Under the pieces are notes generated by a model. It did no database searches, was not told where the DNA came from, and saw nothing but the letters and a program-made list of their open reading frames with translations. Position numbers and translations under genes: made by a program. Source: Protula sp. h YS-2021 (taxonomy: Eukaryota > Annelida > Polychaeta > Sabellida > Serpulidae). From it: DNA of 64,000 nucleotides. This document shows, one piece after another, positions 1 through 13,131 of this stretch. The first letter of the stretch is position 1. Every line of letters starts with the position of its first letter. The DNA lies in assembly GCA_949752745.1 (NCBI GenBank), contig OX457025.1, positions 48,473,601 through 48,537,600 of the forward strand, written 5' to 3'.

Positions 1-299
1 CTTGCAGTTAAGTCGGTTCCGTATGGAAAAGCACACAAGCTGATTCCCATTGAGCTACTGGGGCAGCCCTGTAAAAGAATGTATAGAATGTCCAGGACGA
101 AGTCGGCTAGGTATCTGATTTGTTAGGCGATGTGGCCCAGCCTTGGCGGGTTACATTAATTGTGTCAATACATGCCAATGACTGACTAGCAAACAGTTTT
201 TTACAGTTAAAATCCAGATTTGCTAAAACCGTATTATTCTAAAATGTTAAAATAAGCATATCTTTTAGAAATATTGATACAGGTTGATTTGTTTAAAAA

Positions 300-640
300 T
301 TGTATAATTTGCTAGTTTTCTCCATCATCAAACAGCTGCCTCAAAGTCTGAAATGACGTGAGCTCTGAAATGCCGTGAGTGGGCGTCTGAGAGATCAGTA
401 CAGTCTATTAAAATATGCTTCACTGTGTAACGTTCTTGACACCTGACACATTCGGGTGCATGCTCCGTCTCAAAACATGTAAAGTCTGAATGTGGGATAA
501 GGAAATTGGGACAGTTCTGGTTTGACACCTCCTTAGTCATTCTGTTAATTGTCTCGTTACATGATTTGGAGCCCAACAAAAAAAATACCTTTTTTACCAG
601 GCTTGAAGGCATCGTCGTGTTTTTCTAGAAGTTCTAGGAT
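300..640 (-). pseudogene. Possible non-LTR retrotransposon 3' remnant
   Basis: The minus strand has a short open frame (612 to 328) with ECVRCQERYTVKHILIDC, a C-x2-C followed by TVKHIL and a third Cys. This arrangement is characteristic of the C-terminal tail of Jockey/RTE-like reverse transcriptases. No RT core motif is visible nearby, so at most it is a decayed tail. The frame ends at FEAAV, and a family-like continuation (TLRQLFDDGEN) lies in another frame, which would fit a frameshift. Confidence 0.4.
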
Positions 641-3215
641 TAAAAAGTTCGATATTTGAAATTCTCAAGTGTTTGTAGTACCGACACAGGATTAACACAA
701 ATCACAAAGTTTTTGTGATGGATAGTCTTGGTGACTAGCCACAGGGCTCTGATTTCTGTAGAGAATATTGATTACCCATGCGGGAGTCTTGTTTTCGGGA
801 TATTGTACTCTGACTGCTGAAGCCGCTGCTTTGTCGTCAAGTACCCTGGTGGAAAGAGATGCAAAGTGTTGATGGCCTTATTCCATAGAGGATTAATCAC
901 ATCTTCGAAGAACCATACATCGAAAGCCCTGAGAGGAGCAATGAGCCTGAAGGACTGAGCCTGCAGGTTTGAAACTACTTGAGTGTGCGTCAGTAGCCAC
1001 CAGGGATACGGTAAAGATAGCGGCACACCAGCTAACCTCCATGGTACTGCTTAGGAGGGTTGCGTTTTTACTACACTGCTAGTCCTCTGTCAAGAGAGCT
1101 TGAGAACTCAGGCATTCGGACATTTTAAGACATACAGAGTTGTTCCTACCGAAACGAGTGTAGACAGTGAATCTAGAGAACAGAGGTCTCTGTCTGGATA
1201 TGGCTGCGATGGCTGGACCTGAACGCCCGTACTCATAAAGCACCGCCAACCGGGGTAAAAATACGACACACAATAGATGAGACAGGGCAGGATCTCAGGC
1301 TCGCCACTCAGCTAAGAAAGAGGGGCAGCAGGAGAACAATACCCCAGGTACTAGGTCTTGTAACAATGAGGGATGTCGTTTGCCATGGGAAATAGAGGAG
1401 TTACTGGGCTGGTTAGAATCTTGGCCATTTGGAGAAACTAGACTATTCTGCGATATTTGTGGAAACATGGGAGCCCCTCTCAGGGCAGTCAGGTCACTCC
1501 ATAGGGTTATTGTCTCTCATTCAAGAAGTTTGTATGTATGAACAGTCGGGACTGGTGCCACCCAGTCTCCCTCATCAAGCAGCTCCACAACAATTAGCCA
1601 TCTCCATGGTCCAGGGCTCTGAGCAGGATCAGGCTGTTCAAGAAATGATCAAAAGGCAAAATTTGAAGGCAGGACTTATGGGCAAAATCAGAACTTGTGC
1701 TTCAGCAAACAAATAATATTTCTTGAGAGAAGTGGCATTTGGAGTTGCCAATCCCACCGAAGATTAGGGGAATTGATTGTCCAAGCGATACAGTCCATTT
1801 AACCAGTCACCCAATGAAATGGAATCTTAAGTGTGTTTGCTAGTAGCTTCCAACAAAGCTACTTCTTATATTGACAAATAGACAACGTTGATAATGATGT
1901 TTACACTGTACGCCTACGACCTGTAGAAAAGTTTCATTCATAATTTATGCATAGATCACTCTGAATAAAGGAAATCCTGTATAAAAGTTGAGAACCAAGC
2001 TTTTACTCGTAAAAGCGTTTATGGAATAAAGCGACAATTTGAAAATCCAAGACGTCTTTTTAAACGTTTTAAACGTCTTGTGTTTATTGTGTCTTTCAAT
2101 TGCAATTCGATGTATATTGCACCTGCACAGCTTTTAAATGCCATCTCCAGCATATGATCATTTTAACGTTTAATGGATCAATCACGTCTTTGAAATCGAG
2201 ATTTGAAATTAATGCAACGACGATTTATGAAATAACTAATCCCACAAGGCTTCAATACCATCTTCGGCAATTGATAAATTTAATGCTTAATAGAACAATT
2301 CAGGCAATTCAATACAAGGACAATTAATAAAATAATAAACTGAGATGTACTTGCTTGAGTGATAGCTTGAAAAGATAAGAATTTGCCAAAACTTACACAT
2401 TATTACCTAACCTTTTCCCTTTATCCATTTAGTCTATCAGTAAAAAAGGTACAACCCACTGTATGACGAATCAGTAAATCGTTATTAATAATCTCACAAT
2501 CCCAGGGGTTCAATAATATTTTTATAGTTAATTTTGTGTTTTAGAGCTGTAAAATGCTAAGTAATGCACCTCCATCTTTAGTTAAAAAAGTGTTATCCTC
2601 CAGGAACTGCACCCACTCATGAGAATATCATAATTGCAATTAGCAACTCTCAGCTAGGCTTTTTGATAGAAATGCAATAAGGATTGTTAAATGAATGGGC
2701 CACTAAGGTAAAACCTCAGGATTCAATTGCAATTACATCAATTGCCACACAATCACAACTAATCACATGTACAATAAGAGGCCTTTTGATAGAAAACAGT
2801 TACAAAATTATACAAAAGTAAGTAAGTAAAACACACACAAACAAAAAAGTTCTTCACTAAAGAAAGCATAATTAGCTTCAAGTGTTCTTTAAGTTTTGAC
2901 GCCCTTTAGAACTATCTCAGTAGGGAACACAAATCGTAGCATAACTGGGAAAGTCAAATGGTAGGACAAGTCGGCCAACTGGAAATACAAAACGGTAACC
3001 AACTGGGATTTTATTATTTGATACGTAACAAACACCCTTCCCAGATGAGCCTTTGTAGTTTCGCTTGTACGGATCACAATTTTAACCCATGAGTTTTTTT
3101 CAGTTTTTAAGTTTAAGCTTTACAAATCAGAACCTTAAGGTTAAATTTTTTCTGAATATAATTCGCCGCACGACAGTTTAATAATTTTGTTAATTGTTTC
3201 CCGTTGATATTTTAG
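641..3215. other. No recognisable gene; decayed intergenic or intronic DNA
   Basis: Short open frames at 772-1273 (minus) and 1429-1716 (plus) have no family motif I recognise. A small palindrome centred near 2065 pairs AAGACGT with ACGTCTT. The stretch just before 3216 is probably intron of the host gene that follows, because exon 3216-3272 begins in the middle of a membrane segment, so upstream exons must exist here or beyond the window. Confidence 0.4.
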
Positions 3216-6200
3216 CTCCTGGCGTGTGGAGTCCTGGGAGTGCTGGCTGGAGTAAGAAAAGAAACATGGGCGGTAAGACCTTTGCAATGCACTCCTTGTA
3301 AACGCCAAATTTGGCTTGAAGATACGGTGTCAAAGTTTATTTCCTTATTTACCATTTTTGTACATTTAGGGTGTTATTTGTCTCAAGTATCACATAAATA
3401 ACTTATTGATCTCGATGAGACAGGAGTCTCAAAGAATGTCCGCAAAAACACTAACTCCAGTATCAAGTTATAAGCGACTAATTATAACGAATTTATCTTG
3501 TTGATTTGGTAATTATTGACATGCCAACAAGACGATAACTTGTCCATTTTAAAGAAGTTGCTATTTGTAATGTTGTCACTTCTAGAGTGTCTTTGTCTAA
3601 GTTTGCGATATAAAAGATGGAAATCGAAATAATTTACAAAATCGTTAAATGAAGGAAACAAAGAAGGAAATAAAGATTACTTCGGTGGTGTAAGGAATTA
3701 TAAAGGGAAACAGATAAAAGGCTGTAGAGCTTTTGTTGTCATGAAATACGGTAAGAATTAAAACTATATATTAAGTTAATTTTTCATTATATGTCCCCAG
3801 CGTCTGCAAGTTTATAGACGTTTCACACAACTCCGCTTTATTAATGAAATCATTACTAATCAAAATTGGGTCCATAGTAAATTGTCTTGAAATATCTGAA
3901 TTATTTTGTATTAATTTAAACAGATATATGTGAAGAATATTTACGGTTTTGAGCACTTTCTTGTAGTGATTTGGTTGTTGTAATTTGTTTATAACGTTTT
4001 TGTCTTTCAGTTAACCGTTATATATCACCATTGTCACATACACGTCATGTATAAAAGCCAATAAAAATGAAAAAATTGTTTCCTTGACACTACACTCCTT
4101 GTAATAATCTATATATTGTTCAAATAATTGAATGAACACAGCAGTTTCGGTTTCTCCCTGAATCAAGCCTTGCGAAAACCAGTCCTGAGCGAGACGCGTG
4201 GGTGTTAAATATACAATATATCTTTAACAGTGCTATTAAGACATATTTTCTTTCAGATCCTGGGCTATCTGTTGTTTTCAATAATCTCGCTGATTTTATG
4301 CGTGGTGCTGCTGGGGGCAGCGGTTGTGGGGATTGCCACGGAATTTGAGCGCGAGAGGTCCGTCTCCGTGGTAAGTAACACGCGCACTACAGTAACAAGA
4401 TTTGTTGTTAACTCAACTATTCAAATATTTCTTTTTTCGCCGTTTTTGCAGTACGTGTCTAACATAATTGCAACATATAAAACCAAAAGTTGAACTTACA
4501 CTTACGCATCAAGACTTTAAGTCCTGCAAAAGGTATTGAGATGTCTTTTCACCAAATTTGATATTGGCGAGGATATGTTAACACAATGTTGCTTAAAAGC
4601 TCTATTTACACGGCTTCTTTAATAATAAAATGTGAAGTCGGCAGCACAACTATCGACCCATGGTTATTTCTTACATTTCGTGTTACTGACCTTTTAGTGC
4701 GTTACTCACTTACAGCTATTACGTAACGTGTCACACAGTCAGGGATCAGTGTCAGTTGTAGTGCATCTTTAGGTCTTTATATACTATACCAAGCTGGGAT
4801 GTGTATGTTTATGCTGAGAAATATGATGCATTTGAGTCAGGGAGGTGTTTGAGGAAAGACCCTCTCCCCCACTCGTCCCCAAATCATGTCAGGATTTGGG
4901 GACAAAAGGAAGGGATATGAGTATGATCGTATATCAGGTCTCTGTTTTCATTTGGTTGGCAAGCTGTTTCATGCACAGGTGTAGTATTGTAACGTAATGT
5001 TTGCAGTATCTGGAAGTATTTTTCACTTTTAAAGTGAGTCATCTGACATCTTGCGTTATGGTAAGCAGCTCACCATTTTGGTACTAAAATTTTTCAGTGA
5101 CTGCATGCGGATTCGTCCTGAATGAACGCCGGAGTAGTTGACCTTTACTTTTTTTAAAATGAGCTTTGAATTCCCATGTGTTCAACTGGAAACTTATGAA
5201 TCAACATAGCTTTGCTACTTTCGCGATGAAACGGCATCTCCCCATTCTCTCACAAAGAATAGTGCGTAATTGAAGCCGGTGTTACGTGCAAACAAGCCCC
5301 CTTCTCTATATACGTCTTATGTGGGATTGTAATCTCCAAAGGAGTAAGTGGGGCTTGTATGCACGGACTTGTTTAAACAAACATTTGCGAGAATAGTGGA
5401 ATAAAAAGTATAAGAACAGAAAGTTACACACCACATTTGACCCATAAAGGTGAAGTTTGACCCATATAAGTTGAAAAAGAATTACAGGAGATGAATCTTA
5501 TCCCCCATTATTACATCTCACTGCTCGTACGCAAAACCCGAGAAAAGGTCCTCAGGTTCAAGGTTGCCAAAATGCCGCGGTAGAATGGGTTAAGTATTTA
5601 ATCTTAATTCCTACTAATCCGAAGAATTGGCATCTGATGAATGAAAATGGGATTGTAAAACCATAGAAGTGTTGCAATGAATCCACATCCTAAAATTGAG
5701 CAAATTTCTGAAATGTGAATTTGCAAATGAATATTCGCAAAGTAATGACATCGATGGAATTGGTTAATAGTGGTGGTGGAATTGGTAAATAGGGATCGAA
5801 AAAGTGAAAGAAAAAACAGGAGATATGTAAGCATAGACCCATGCAATGTTACAAGCAACTTGACCAAAGAATTTTAAATAACAAAATAAAACCACTTTTT
5901 CAGATAAATTTTCTTGTCTTTAACCAAACACAGGTTAAAACACGCGTAGAACAAAACAACCCATATATATTTCTAGCAGGCTGACCGAGAAAGAAAAATG
6001 TTGTGTAAAGTAGGGGGGACTGAATGAAGTAAAGTAGGGGGCTTATTTGAACACACTATATGCGTGCAAATAAGCCCGGTGGGGCTTTTTTGTTAAGGGG
6101 CTTTCTTGCACCCAACACCGGTAATTTATATGGATATTCAGTGTGTCTGAAATGACCAGGTAAGATTGTACCTCCATGTGTCGTTCTTTTAAAACCAACA

Positions 6201-9200
6201 CCAGCAGTTCTTTATGCTCAGCGTATTTGTTTTATGCAAATTAAATACACATCATTTTTGTAATGCACAGTGTGGCTGTTGGCATATGCGTTGTATTGCT
6301 TGACAACAAAATCAATCAGTGTTTGCTTCGCGGTTTCATCTTGAAAATGGAAAAAAGGCCAAAACAAAAAAGTGATGTGCACAACTTCAAATCAAGTGCT
6401 ACATATGTGCGAACTTTGGGATTCCTGGGGTCTGTATGGGCAGAGGAGTAGCAAAGACAAAATGACGGATCAGGAAAGAGAAAAAGGTCCGGAACATTAA
6501 CCTGTACAACTTCATTATACTCTATGCAAGTCTTCGGCTTGCCAAGTGTTAATAAATGAGTGTAAAAATTTAACATTCTTTTTACAAGTTTGTTCTTTAA
6601 ATTTGGAAGAGACTCTAATGTTTTTATTGATTAATGTTTTTATTGTTGATTTGAAGAGTGTTCGAGAGGGTGTGAACATAGCACTGGTGGCATTTTCATT
6701 GCTCGCTGGTGCGTCGGTCACTTTCTCAGCCGTGTTAAGCGGCACCCATATAGTTAAAGGATGCTGCTCCTGTGTCAAGGTATTATATACCGCCTTTATT
6801 TCTACCCAAAGAGGAGGGGGAAGAAACGCGGAGAAATGTGTCATTTTAAAGCCAAGCCTGGTCCGTTAATTTTGTTAAGAAGGCAGCTAACTGTCGCGTT
6901 TAGGGTTCGTTTTAAATAGTCATAGGCATGCATGTTAACTAGTTGGTATGTAAGTGATCCTCCTACCCTAATATGGTATCCCCACAATACGCCATACAAC
7001 AATACACCTGGTTGGTATATGAGTGATCCTCCTCCCTGATATGGTATCCCCACAATACGCCATACAACAATACACCTGGTTGGTATATGAGTGATCCTCC
7101 TCCCTGATATGGTATCCCCACAATACGCCATACAACAATACGCCTGGTTGGTATATGAGTGATCCTCCTCCCTGATATGGTATCCCCACAATACGCCATA
7201 CAACAATACACCTGGTGATATTTGTTATTACTTTTTGCATGGTGTGGCAATGCACCTAGTGATGATCGCACTGAACGGTTAAGGATTCCTGTTTATTGGA
7301 CCTACGTCGCACTACTCCCACGCTCCAATAGACCTACGCGGCAAATTTGTGTGTCAATTAGACCCACGCCTTACTAGGCTTACCAGACCTACACGGGACT
7401 CAAGTTTTTCATGCGTCAGTGAAATATTGGATGTTATTAATGTTTGAGATGTGTTATGAGGCATTCAGTTGCAATTACTTGAGTGCAATTATAAATTTAC
7501 TGAGGATGTTCAGTTTTTCTCAGATGTACTATGCGGTTTTAATTGCAATTGCTGTATTGAAATTGTGATAAAATTAGTTTTATTAAGACAACTTAAAATT
7601 TAGGATGAATTAGTAAGTTTTCATGTCAGGAACAGTAATTTTAGAAATTTATATTAAAATATACAGTTTTGAAAACCCGACTTTTGTGGATAGAATAATA
7701 AGTATTTCAATGATTTACTGATCACAATACGTCTAATATGCACTGAGGCACCAATTTAAAGACATGTTTTGGAGCACTTGCGTGGACAAAACCACAAAGT
7801 TTACGTGCCGACGAACGAACAGACGGACGATCGCAAATTTCAAGACATATTTCTTTTCAAATAGATACATTAACACCAAAAGCTTGGCATTTTCTGTTAT
7901 ACTTTTATGTGTCGCCAAATGTGACCAAAAATCTGTCGCCGGGTTGACATGTCGCCGAGTAGGTTTGTCGCCGAGTTGACCAAACCCCGATTTATCGTCC
8001 TGACCCTTTTAATAGGAACAATGCAACCGTTTTAGACGAATCCTCGGAATTTATCATAGCAAAGGCCTCGAGCAAGGGTGACTTTATTCTAGCTGTTGAC
8101 ATTGGCATTAGCTTGTGAATTGGTGAATAAACTATGTGATAAGACCAAAAAAAGAACTTTTCACCTCTCAGGTAATCGAATCACAAGCTGATCAAAAGAA
8201 ATTATTCAATATTACTAAAGAACTACTAGGATGGTCCCAAGCTCTTCTTTGCCATCTAACGTCCCTGTGAAAATTTCATCCTTAAATCAGTTTAAACCAG
8301 TCATTTACCAAGCATTAAAACATATCATTACCAAATCGCCTCCAACAACATGCTCACTTGACCCCGACCGTTCGTGACTACTTAAAGTACGCACTGAGGT
8401 GTTTTGAATATTTAACTTCAGATGGTGAATGTGTCGTTGAGTGATGCAATAGTACTTGACATTCTCAAACAAGGTCTGGTTCTCATTAAAAATGCCAACT
8501 TAAATCGGGGTATTTACGGATTTTGTCCCGCGTAGGTCTAGTAGGGTGCAGGTTTAATGCACATAAAAAACCCGCGTAAGCTTGGCGAGGCGTAGGTCTA
8601 CATGCACTTCCAAAATTTCCCTCGTGGGTCTAGTGGGATGCAGGTCTAGTGGGGCGTGAGTCTAGTGGGATGTTGGTCTAGTGGGGAGTGGGTCTAGTGG
8701 GATGTAGGTCTAGTGGGGCGTGGGTCTAATGCACCACTGTTAAGTGCGACGATTTGCCTGATTTTTTATAACTTTGAATTTCGATTATTTCCAGATACTC
8801 ATGTAATTACTTTTTCAAAGAAAAAAAATCGCGTACTTCCGTCAATTCAAATCAATACAGGCCTGTGAAAAAAGGAAAAATACTTCAAAGTGACTTAACG
8901 AAATTTGAGGCTGCACAAAAGAAAAAGACTTTGGAGTTCTATCATTTCAAATCAATTCTCGGCGAATTCAAGGCCAACAGCTACTCTGGAGTTCTACACA
9001 TTCTAAGAAATGTTGGGCGTAAACAAAATATTCATCAGTCATTTAATTGCTGTTAAAATGCTATGCTACAGTGGATGACCAGCTCTTTCGAAAAAAGGTG
9101 GATCTAGAAATAGCTTTTAGTCTCATTAGCCCCATCTAATCCCTACAACATTGTTTTGAACAAAAAAATCGCCTCTTTCACCCTCTTGTACGATTCTGGT

Positions 9201-10507
9201 AAGCACTTATAAATTCGGGCGAATCGTTGGCAGTAGGGTGAGATGGGGAAACTGGACGTGCGTCTAGAACCCCCAGGGGGGTTTTGGACACCGTACCTCA
9301 TAATGATAGAAAAATTCTTATTATTGCTTATTGGAAGTGACGCCATCATGTAACATATTATCGCTCAGTATGACGACATAATGTCTAGAAAACCCATGGC
9401 GAAACTGGACGTACGTCCAGAACCCCCATGTCTGTTCTGGATGGTCATCCAGAACAAGCATGTATGTTCTGGGTGCTATTGGTATAAACGATAGAAAAAA
9501 ACTCTTATTAGCGCTCCCTTCCGGTTATGGTTATCAGCACTTCTGGTTGTGGTTATCGACCCTTCCTTTTGTGGCTATCGGCCCTTCCGGTTTGCCGACA
9601 TTTCCGGTTTGTTGTGTAGGTAATTTGGGCTGACTCAGCAAACTGAGTTTTATTCTTCCATCACTAACACGTTCAACACTGTCTTTTTATCGCCTACTTT
9701 GGTGTAAATGATAGAAAAAATCTCCTTATCACCCACGTTGGTATAAATGATAGAGAAAACTCTGTTCTGGATGCATGAGGCTTCTAAACGCACGTCCAGT
9801 TTCCCCCGTCTGCCCCCTGCTGTTGCCTGGCGAATTATCACCAAGCGTATTATGGCGGGTTGGTCGCTCCAATAAACACGAAATACTATTGGATAAGGAA
9901 AGATTGTTACATGAAAGCAATGCATTAAGTCAGTTAGTGGCACTTGAGCCGTAAGCCGAAAGGCCGATAAATATCTTTTCAAACGTCCTGAATGAAAGTG
10001 GTTCAGTGAATGGTTGTATGTGACGCACTTGCTCCAAGAAATCTGTATAATAATCAAATAATAAAAATGGGCCACAGCGGTTCATAACACTTAGCCAGAC
10101 TGTAATGTTGCTACATTGTGACGCCCATTTATTCATGGAACACGTGTGAAAAATCACATTCCATGATGACTACCGTTAAAGATATTATCCTCAAGACATT
10201 TTTTAATTAAAATTTTTCTGTTCGCCTCACGACATCAAGCGAAATGCATATCAGTAGACTTACAAACTGACGCATATTTTTCCAGGGAGCAAAATATGTA
10301 GAAGAGCCAAGTGTAGCATTCTCAAATCCAGCAAGCGAAGAAATCAGGCAAAGCAGTGAACACGCTGGCTACGACCAGCCTGGCCAGACAGACACCACCG
10401 TGCACATCTCAACAGTGGCCGAAATTCCCGGACCTCAGCCAAATCAAAATTTAAAAATTAACAATGGACATTTTAATAATCCACTTGCAAACAGTTCAGT
10501 TTCATGA
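3216..10507 (+). CDS. Host gene, 3' exons of an MS4A/CD20-like four-transmembrane protein
   Basis: Four exons can be read: 3216-3272, 4257-4370, 6657-6779 and 10286-10507 (stop TGA). All start after AG, the first three end before GT, and all are phase 0, so they join without a shift (57, 114, 123 and 222 bp). The products are the end of one hydrophobic segment (LLACGVLGVLAGVRKETWA), a full membrane helix (ILGYLLFSIISLILCVVLLG), another helix ending in a cysteine cluster (VKGCCSCVK), and a polar Pro/Gln/Ser-rich cytoplasmic tail. The order helix-end with basic residues, helix, helix plus CC motif, polar tail fits the second to fourth membrane segments of MS4A-type proteins. The N-terminus and first helix are not seen. 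Alternatives are other tetraspan families (TMEM176-like). The exon structure is secure; the family name is an inference. Confidence 0.6.
6942..7217. repeat. 68 bp minisatellite, about four copies
   Basis: The motif beginning GTTGGTATATGAGTGATCC recurs at 6942, 7011, 7079 and 7147, with a period of 68-69 bp; the unit also contains TATGGTATCCCCACAATACG. Copies are nearly identical, so the array is young. It lies in the host gene intron between exons 6657-6779 and 10286-10507. Open frames across it in three phases are artefacts of the repeat. Confidence 0.85.
7268..8745. repeat. Candidate foldback element with GGTCTAGTGGG subrepeats
   Basis: The left part (7297-7395) carries AGACCTACGC-type motifs and the right part (8515-8735) carries their reverse complements, GCGTAGGTCTAGT, in tandem at roughly 16 bp spacing. 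Outer bases also pair loosely (ATCGCACTGAACGGTTAA against TTAAGTGCGAC). The middle is AT-rich and non-coding. It lies in the same host intron. I could not define a target site duplication. Confidence 0.4.
9209..9845. repeat. Foldback/MITE-like repeat, about 640 bp
   Basis: GGGGAAACTGGACGTGCGTC near 9244 is matched in reverse complement near 9784-9808 (GCACGTCCAGTTTCCCCC), with weaker pairing extending outward. Between them lie degenerate tandem copies of GGTATAAATGATAGAAAAA and of GTCCAGAACCCCCATG. It is non-coding and lies inside the last intron of the host gene. Confidence 0.45.
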
Positions 10508-10754
10508 AAGCAGTAGAAAAGAATTTTGTAAATATATCTAATTTTAATTATGAAGCCACAACACCTGTCCTCTACCGGGCGGGAGGCATTGTGTATTGTA
10601 TATTGATTTTATCGGCGTGTTCGCCAATCCGTCTGACCGTGGGTAACTCTTGCATTGTGAGAGATTTTACTCAAACGCACAGAAAATCTTCCTTTTAAAA
10701 TATTATTGTTGCTGCAGCTGCGATTATTCACTGGAGAGAGAATGGTCGTTACTC

Positions 10755-11634
10755 TATGGAATGCCGTTTTCACATTTATTAGTGAATTATTGATATCAAG
10801 AATTAATTTTTTATCTCAAAGATTGATTTTTTGATATCAAGAATTAATTTTTGATCTCAATAAATCCATATTTTGATATCAAGAATTCATTTTTGCTATC
10901 TGTAATTGTATTCTTGATATCTCTAAATGTATTCTTGATCTCAAAAAATAATTTTTTATATCAATAAATATTTAGAGATATCAAGAAATATTTATTGATA
11001 TCAAAAATGATTTAAAGATATCTAAAATTGATTTTTTGAGATCAAAAATTCAATTCTTGATAGCAAAAATGAAATATTTCAGAGCAAAATATTAATTTTG
11101 AGCTCACTAATTGATTTTCTATATATTGATATCAAGAATTTATTTCAGATATCATTATTTCAGACTGATATATTTTTAATTTGTATTTTGAAATCTGCAA
11201 ACGATTTTTTGATCTCAAAAACTGATTCTTGATATCAAAATATCAATCTATTTTTTTAAATAAAAAATTCAGAAACTCATATATGTAAATAAATAATGGC
11301 TGTCCTTGTATACAGAATCTTAATTTTTTTACGGTACAAAAAGAAGCAATTCCTGAGATCAAAAATTATGTTGTTATTATTGATCTCAATAATTCAAGTT
11401 TTCATCTCCAAAATTTAATTGACGATTCGTTATATTTTATGTGCATGTGTGTCTCCCGTCAGATTTTTTAGGTTTGTAAAATTGAATTGTTGATCTCAAA
11501 AATAAATTTTTGCCATCTAAAATTCAATTATTGATAGCAAAATATAAATTAATGAGGTCTAAATTGATTTATTGATATCTCTAAATATATTTGATATCAA
11601 AAATAAGTATTAAATGTTAAAATGGCATTCCATA
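10755..11634. mobile_element. 880 bp GATATC-rich inverted-repeat element
   Basis: The ends are TATGGAATGCC and its reverse complement GGCATTCCATA, flanked on both sides by GTTACTC (10748-10754 and 11635-11641), a 7 bp target duplication that can be read as up to 9 bp. The interior is AT-rich and built from degenerate TTGATATCAA and TTGATCTCAA motifs separated by GAATT/AATTTTT, about 15-30 bp apart, so the DNA is full of short palindromes. There is no open frame. It lies directly downstream of the last host exon. Confidence 0.75.
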
Positions 11635-12397
11635 GTTACTCTACATTCTTACAGAGCTTAACAAAAATGTCCAGCAATACCTGCTTCAAGGTCGAGAGGT
11701 TCAGTAAAGACCAGTAACACACACCAAACTTTACTGCTATATAATCATTTGTTATCCCCGTGTAATGGAGGGATATAGTTATGAAATTGTCCGTCCGTCC
11801 GTCTGTCTGTCTGTCCACGCTTTTTTTGTTCGCGCGATATCTCTGTTACTATTTATCGGAAGCAAACCAAATGTTACAGGAATAAAGAATATATATATAG
11901 TAAAGTTGTGCAACGGCAGATCATTTGCCAGTCTTGTAAATAAATGTGAAAATTTCGACGTTCTTACGTTTTTGGACTCAGTAGTTTTTGTGTCCAGTTT
12001 TGTTCGCGCGATATCTCCTCTACTGTTTATTGGAAGAGCACCAAATCGTAAGGAAGAAAGTATATATATTGAATTTGTGCAACGGGAGGTTATTATCCCC
12101 CGTGTAACGGAGGGATATAGTTATGAACTTGTCCGTCTGTCCGTCCGTCTGTCTGCACTTTTTTGTTCGCGCGATGTCTCTGTTACTATTTGTCGGAAGC
12201 AAACCAAATATTACAGGAAGAAAGTATATATAGTGAAGTTGTCCAAGAGCAGATTATTTTTCGATTTTATATAAAAATGTGGAAAATTTCGACGATTTTA
12301 CATTTTTGAACTTAGCCGTTTTGTATCCAGTTTTGTTCGCGTGATATCTCTGTTACTTTTTATCTGGAAGCAAACCAAATGTTAAAGAAACAAAGTA

Positions 12398-13131
12398 CAG
12401 TGGAACCTCGACATCGGACCACCTCCCTCTTGGGACCACCTCTGAATTAGGGCACATTTTTTTTGGTCCCAAATGCGCTCCATAGACTTTAATGGTTAAG
12501 AAAACTCCCAATTGGGACCACCTCGAATCGGACCACTTTGAACCGCTTTTTTCGGTCCCGAACCCTCAAAATGCCTGAGATCGGACCACTGTCAGTCAGT
12601 GGGGAAACGACTGTATTTTTTGCGGCACATTACTTACAACACTGAGCATGTTGCCGTCTTAGATATTGTTGCTGGGGATTATGGTAGCAAGTGTGTAACC
12701 AGACAGGGGCTTAGTTTCGTTATCTATACTTTTGTACCTTGCCTAAACTATAGCGGCTGACAATATACAAACCCGAGACATCTTAATTTATGTGATGCCC
12801 ATTTTGTTAGTATTTAAACCGACTCAAATGCTACCGAATTCATAATGACAATTAAATGTCAATTTAAGCACATAAAGGTAATTTAAATAAGGAAAAAATA
12901 GTTTAAACTTCCTCAAAATTGAAAGGAGAGAAACAGTTAATAGAAAAAGAAAAGACATAAGTCTCAAAGACAAAATTGAGATAATTAATGTGTTTGGATA
13001 TCAAACCTGAATCTGCGGTCAACCCGCAAAATTTTACTCAAGTAGGACCAAGTCTCACAAATGGGACCACCTCTGAAATAGGGCACATTTTATCCGGTCC
13101 CAAGGGTGGTCCGATTTCATAGGTTCCACTG
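12398..13131. mobile_element. Pogo/Tigger-like MITE, 734 bp
   Basis: The termini are CAGTGGAACCTCGACATCGG and, inverted, CCGATTTCATAGGTTCCACTG, flanked by TA on both sides (12396-12397 and 13132-13133). CAGTGGAACC ends and TA duplication are typical of the pogo/Tigger group of Tc1-mariner elements. The subterminal parts repeat GGGACCACCTC. No transposase frame is present, so it is non-autonomous. Removing it restores the surrounding repeat (ACAAAG|TATATGTAGTG), which confirms the borders. Confidence 0.8.

Noticed and set aside
6942..7271. Overlapping 95-121 codon frames on the minus strand, and a CRISPR-like look
   Set aside because: They come from the 68 bp minisatellite. Repeats are directly adjacent, with no unique spacers, and the genome is eukaryotic.
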